A stretch of DNA of 27,745 nucleotides from Mnemiopsis leidyi (lineage: Eukaryota; Ctenophora; Tentaculata; Lobata; Bolinopsidae). Positions 26,401 through 27,745 of the stretch are shown here, one piece after another. The stretch's first letter is position 1, and each line of letters opens with the position of its first letter. The position numbers and the translations under genes were made by a program. Location of the stretch: assembly GCA_000226015.1 (NCBI GenBank), contig JH152672.1:1233-28977 (forward strand). Reading direction: 5' to 3'. The notes below the pieces were generated by a model. That model was given only the letters and a program-made list of their open reading frames with translations. It ran no database searches and had not been told where the DNA came from.

Positions 26401-27745
26401 TTAGAGAGTCGATGATATCGAGAGTATCCGAGGTTTATATTGGCTCAGTCAGCACAGGAATCATGGGAATGTTAGGTCAGCACGCTTGCTTATCTATCTA
26501 AATTATTTAAGTGCTATCTGCAATAACTTGCTTATCTAGATGTTACCTGATCATTGATTTTGTGATTTTCAAAATGACAGTTAAACTGAAATGTTTTTAA
26601 TGAAAAATAACGCGAATTAGTTTTTTACTATTTCCTAAAAAACTAAACTTCTATCAGGTAATAAAGGTGGGGTATCAATAAAGTTTAATATTGACATGAC
26701 CACGATATCAATAGTGAATTCTCACTTGGCTGCCCATCAAGAGATGGTAGAAAGAAGAAACCAAGACTACAGAGATATATTTACTAAAATGAGGTGTCTA
26801 CTACTACTACTACTACTACTGCTTCTACTGCTTCTATAGATCACCACGTAATTAAGGATTTATGTCAGAGGTTTTGAAGCTCATATTTTCTTGCGTCATA
26901 AGGCAAATCTGCTAGAGATTTAAGTTTCACTTTGAAAACATCCCCAGATTTGATAATGACGAAGCAAATACGTTGAAAAACTGTGACATAGTTGTTTGGA
27001 TAGGTGATCTAAATTATCGTGTGTCAGAAGACGAAATAACTGGCGAGGAGATCAGGGCATTGGCAGAAAAATGGGAAATTGGTCCACTTTTACGGTTTGT
27101 CCTGTTATGTAATTTGAATTTTCCCCGATAATTGTGTGTAGTGTGCCAAATTGACTCATTTTATGCTGGTAACTTAACGTGTGGCGCCAGAACATTTTCG
27201 TGGATTATATTCACGCGTGTTCTCTTCGTTTGTCGTGTAGATTTTAACAATGTCGTACGACGTGAACGTAACGGAGGTTAAGTTGACAAAACCAGTTTTT
27301 GTGAATTGTGTAACTCAAACATTCTTATTTGGCCTATGGCCTATGGGGCGATGTTAATCGCATTACAGATTACCCTGTAATGTATAAAAGATTCAACAGT
27401 TCGCTACAGGTTTGACCAACTGCGGGAACAGCGAAACAAACATCTGGTATTTGAAGAATTTGTAGAAGATACCATCAACTTCATGCCAACCTACAAATAC
27501 AATCCCGGTTTGTTATTTCTTTGATAAACCGTTACGAAATCAAACGATTCTTTCATTATCACGACTGTAGGACTAAATCCCTAGCGCCAATAATAACTCA
27601 AGTAAATGATTAATTCCGAATTCCGATTAGGGATAGAGTCAGATTACATTTTGTCATAATTCTGCTATTTTAATATCGCTCAATCTATTTGGTCCAAAAT
27701 GTTATTCCATGTTCAAACTTAATTTACTTCTGTTCGGGCACGCTA
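23459..27745 (+). CDS. INPP5B: OCRL/INPP5B-type inositol polyphosphate 5-phosphatase, 5' part (runs off window)
   Basis: Nine exons are placed: 23459-23522, 23890-23943, 24542-24613, 25135-25260, 25544-25665, 26304-26475, 26658-26793, 26948-27094 and 27410-27507. They join in frame to 330 codons; the gene continues past the edge after a donor at 27508. The enzyme removes the 5-phosphate of PI(4,5)P2 and related lipids on endosomal, Golgi and ciliary membranes. Catalytic motifs appear in order: WNVNG (97-101), GFQEL (125-129), GNKGG (204-208), NSHLAAH (224-230), RRNQDY (236-241), WIGDLNYR (266-273) and PTYKY (324-328). The final WCDRIL-type motif, ASH and RhoGAP-like domains would lie outside the window. 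OCRL and INPP5B cannot be told apart; one ancestral gene is likely. Only about 90 residues precede the catalytic domain, and no PH domain is visible, so the first exon is the least certain part. Exons 2 and 3 are acidic and weakly conserved. Confidence 0.85.
23522..23700. repeat. ~65-bp tandem repeat starting at the donor of OCRL-like intron 1
   Basis: Units start with GGTATGTTG at 23522, 23582 and 23647, with a partial fourth at 23692. Lengths are 60, 65 and 45 bp; the third lacks the TTTGGCTTGTTTACATT part. The first unit begins exactly at the exon 1 donor (GT at 23523), so donor-like GGTATGTT is repeated four times (GT at 23523, 23583, 23648, 23693). Reading past the first donor meets TGA within the first unit (TCATGGTGA), so only donor 1 keeps the frame. 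The units end in ATTCTAGCC or ATTCCAGCC, so the array also repeats acceptor-like sequence. Confidence 0.88.
23701..25000. other. Introns 1 to 3 of the OCRL-like gene, remainder
   Basis: Apart from exons 2 (23890-23943) and 3 (24542-24613), these introns show no recognised gene or element. The donor of intron 2 (GGTATGTTGAGT, GT at 23944) shares 12 bases with the repeat unit in intron 1. Confidence 0.4.
25001..25134. repeat. ~43-46-bp diverged tandem repeat ending at the acceptor of OCRL-like exon 4
   Basis: Three units aligned on G(G)G(A)TGACT start at about 25001, 25044 and 25091, each followed by TAATTAGNNAATTAA and ACTAATTGC-type sequence. A fourth unit start, GGGTGACG, is the first coding bases of exon 4 at 25135. 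A copy of the acceptor-plus-exon-start, TTGCAG|GGGTGAC, also occurs at 25000/25001. The units are diverged, so this array looks older than those in the EML gene. Confidence 0.75.
25289..25342. repeat. 18-bp tandem repeat, three copies, in OCRL-like intron 4
   Basis: AGTCTTGTCTTACTCGAA recurs at 25289, 25307 and 25325 with a few changes. It starts 28 bases after the exon 4 donor and does not include the splice site. Confidence 0.85.
25666..26303. other. Intron 5 of the OCRL-like gene
   Basis: No exon is needed here, since exons 5 and 6 join in phase and give continuous homology. It contains a 57-codon open stretch at 25790-25960, discussed as a finding. Confidence 0.5.
26797..26837. repeat. 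(CTA)n microsatellite just inside OCRL-like intron 7
   Basis: A CTA trinucleotide run begins three bases after the donor GT (26794-26795) and grades into CTTCTACTGCTTCTA. It follows the donor but does not repeat it. Confidence 0.85.
27095..27409. other. Intron 8 of the OCRL-like gene, nothing recognised
   Basis: A GT..AG intron inside the CGG arginine codon between exons 8 and 9. No repeat or additional coding sequence was found. Confidence 0.5.
27508..27745. other. Start of intron 9 of the OCRL-like gene, cut by window edge
   Basis: The donor GTTTGTT follows exon 9. No acceptor leading to the expected WCDRIL-coding exon occurs before the edge. Confidence 0.5.

Overview
The window comes from a metazoan nuclear genome with invertebrate-like features. 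Evidence: spliceosomal introns with GT..AG ends, AATAAA poly(A) signals, AT-rich non-coding DNA around more GC-rich exons, and six recognisable animal genes, all on the + strand. In order they are IFT88 (4698-7139), a three-unit EML5/EML6-type microtubule protein (7699-15133, five exons), TRMT6 (18612-19859), COMMD4 (20132-21455, four exons), FANCF (22032-23075) and the 5' part of an OCRL/INPP5B-type inositol polyphosphate 5-phosphatase (23459 to beyond the right edge; nine exons placed, all in phase). The clade cannot be fixed from this sequence alone.

Every gene has a 3' splice-site-like AG 1 to 16 nt upstream of its start codon, most with a clear pyrimidine tract. The genes are head to tail, and four of the five gaps are only about 270 to 580 bp. 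This fits spliced-leader trans-splicing, possibly of polycistronic transcripts (hydrozoans, flatworms, tunicates, ctenophores and others use it). Ordinary 5'UTR introns remain the alternative.

Layout. 1-4690 is repeat-rich and contains no recognised host gene: three copies of an 82-104 bp non-autonomous DNA element with 10-11 bp target-site duplications, a LINE ORF1-like relic, short tandem repeats and two CpG-rich islets. 4698-15133 holds IFT88 and the EML gene. 15134-18611 is a 3.5 kb gap with small repeats and one doubtful short exon-like ORF. 18612-27745 is gene-dense.

The most unusual feature is at the exon-intron boundaries. Five introns (EML introns 1, 2 and 3; OCRL-like introns 1 and 3) carry tandem repeat arrays that overlap or abut a splice site, so in four of them the donor or acceptor itself is repeated. 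In the arrays that could be read, only the site giving the published-type protein keeps the frame open. Intron content is also uneven: IFT88, TRMT6 and FANCF are single-exon, the EML gene has four 5' introns followed by one 4.5 kb exon, and COMMD4 and the 5-phosphatase are intron-rich.

Functionally, IFT88, the EML protein and OCRL/INPP5B relate to cilia, microtubules and membrane traffic. TRMT6 acts in tRNA m1A58 methylation, COMMD4 in COMMD/Commander-type complexes, and FANCF in the Fanconi anaemia core complex. There is no sign that the whole set works in one pathway.
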